Assembly (NCBI GenBank): GCA_019136335.1
Contig: JAGVUK010000129.1
Location: 422-13,577, forward strand
Direction of reading: 5' to 3'
Origin: Methanomicrobiales archaeon
GTDB lineage: Archaea > Halobacteriota > Methanomicrobia > Methanomicrobiales > Methanoculleaceae
Length of the DNA stretch: 13,156 nt
Below, piece after piece: positions 12,859 through 13,156 of this stretch (the stretch's first letter is position 1; every line of letters begins with the position of its first letter). The notes below the pieces were generated by a model that worked only from the letters and a program-made list of their open reading frames with translations, had not been told where the DNA came from and made no database searches. A program made the translations under genes and the position numbers.

Positions 12859-13156
12859 CCCAATCGCTGGACCATCTTCACGGCCGACTCGACGGCACGC
12901 TTGGCGTAGTCGATACGCTCGGTAGCTTCCATCCGGGTCATCCCCGGCCCGGAGATGCCGAGGGAGACGGGCTTACCGTACTCGAGGGAGAGGTCGATGA
13001 TCTTCCTCGCCGCATGCTGGACGACGATCTCGTCGTGCTGGGTGGCGCCCTCGATGACGCACCCGATCGTGACGACCGCATCGATCTCTTCCGTCTTGAG
13101 CAGCTTCTTGATCGCGAGCGGCATATCGTAGGCGCCGGGGACGTAGATCGTCCCGG
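12855..13156 (-). CDS. ribH: 6,7-dimethyl-8-ribityllumazine synthase (RibH), C-terminal part; starts beyond the right edge
   Basis: RibH condenses the ribityl-aminouracil with dihydroxybutanone phosphate, the penultimate step of riboflavin synthesis and so a supply for flavins and related deazaflavin-linked metabolism. About 100 residues are visible, starting TIYVPGAYDMPLAIKKLL, where PGAxxxP is the family's substrate-binding loop. GCVIEGATQHDEIV follows, with the catalytic histidine in the QHD triplet. GISGPGMTRMEATERIDYAK is the archaeal form of the C-terminal helix region. The length to the edge is two thirds of the usual 135-155 residues, so only the N-terminus is missing. Its stop overlaps the aminotransferase ATG (ATGA), so both are read from one promoter outside the window. 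Confidence 0.94.
   Translation of the reverse strand, partial: GTIYVPGAYDMPLAIKKLLKTEEIDAVVTIGCVIEGATQHDEIVVQHAARKIIDLSLEYGKPVSLGISGPGMTRMEATERIDYAKRAVESAVKMVQRLG

Overview
The window looks like a GC-rich methanogenic archaeon of the Methanomicrobiales, most likely Methanoculleus or a close relative. The evidence is archaeal-type lumazine synthase, TrpB2-type tryptophan synthase, methanogen-style TPR repeats, a COG1361/ABC export operon, and TATA boxes placed about 25-30 nt before start codons. The genus is inferred from protein flavour and was not tested by a search. I see no tRNA, rRNA, CRISPR array, insertion sequence or prophage.

Layout. (1) 1-2286, minus: start of a trp operon, with trpB2 first and trpE overlapping its stop; trpE runs off the left edge. 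(2) 2436-3020, plus: a YdjM-type membrane metal-dependent hydrolase, divergent from trpB2. (3) 3039-3893, minus: a class I SAM methyltransferase. (4) 4007-5423, plus: a three-gene cluster of a GerW/YtfJ-like protein, a DUF2953 membrane protein, and an 87-residue protein that looks like a reduced GerW domain. (5) 5427-8938, minus: an export-type operon of a Yip1-like membrane protein, a secreted and anchored COG1361 protein, a MacB/LolD-like ATPase, and a MacB/FtsX-like permease. The permease is broken by an out-of-frame deletion of about 100 bases that removes its second membrane helix. (6) 8939-9192: non-coding DNA with a perfect 9-bp-arm inverted repeat beside the operon promoter and a very GC-rich foldable stretch. 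(7) 9193-9867, minus: radC. (8) 10058-11713, plus: a protein made almost wholly of 16 TPR repeats of about 34 residues. (9) 11750-13156, minus: ribH (entering from the right edge) overlapping an aspartate-type aminotransferase, which also carries a small out-of-frame deletion near its C-terminus.

Biologically, the most interesting unit is the GerW-DUF2953-GerW-like cluster. It is the counterpart of the adjacent ytfI/ytfJ genes of spore-forming Bacillus, here in an archaeon that does not sporulate. For curation, the most important point is that two otherwise conserved genes contain small deletions that shift the frame. These are either real gene decay or assembly errors, and read mapping would decide.
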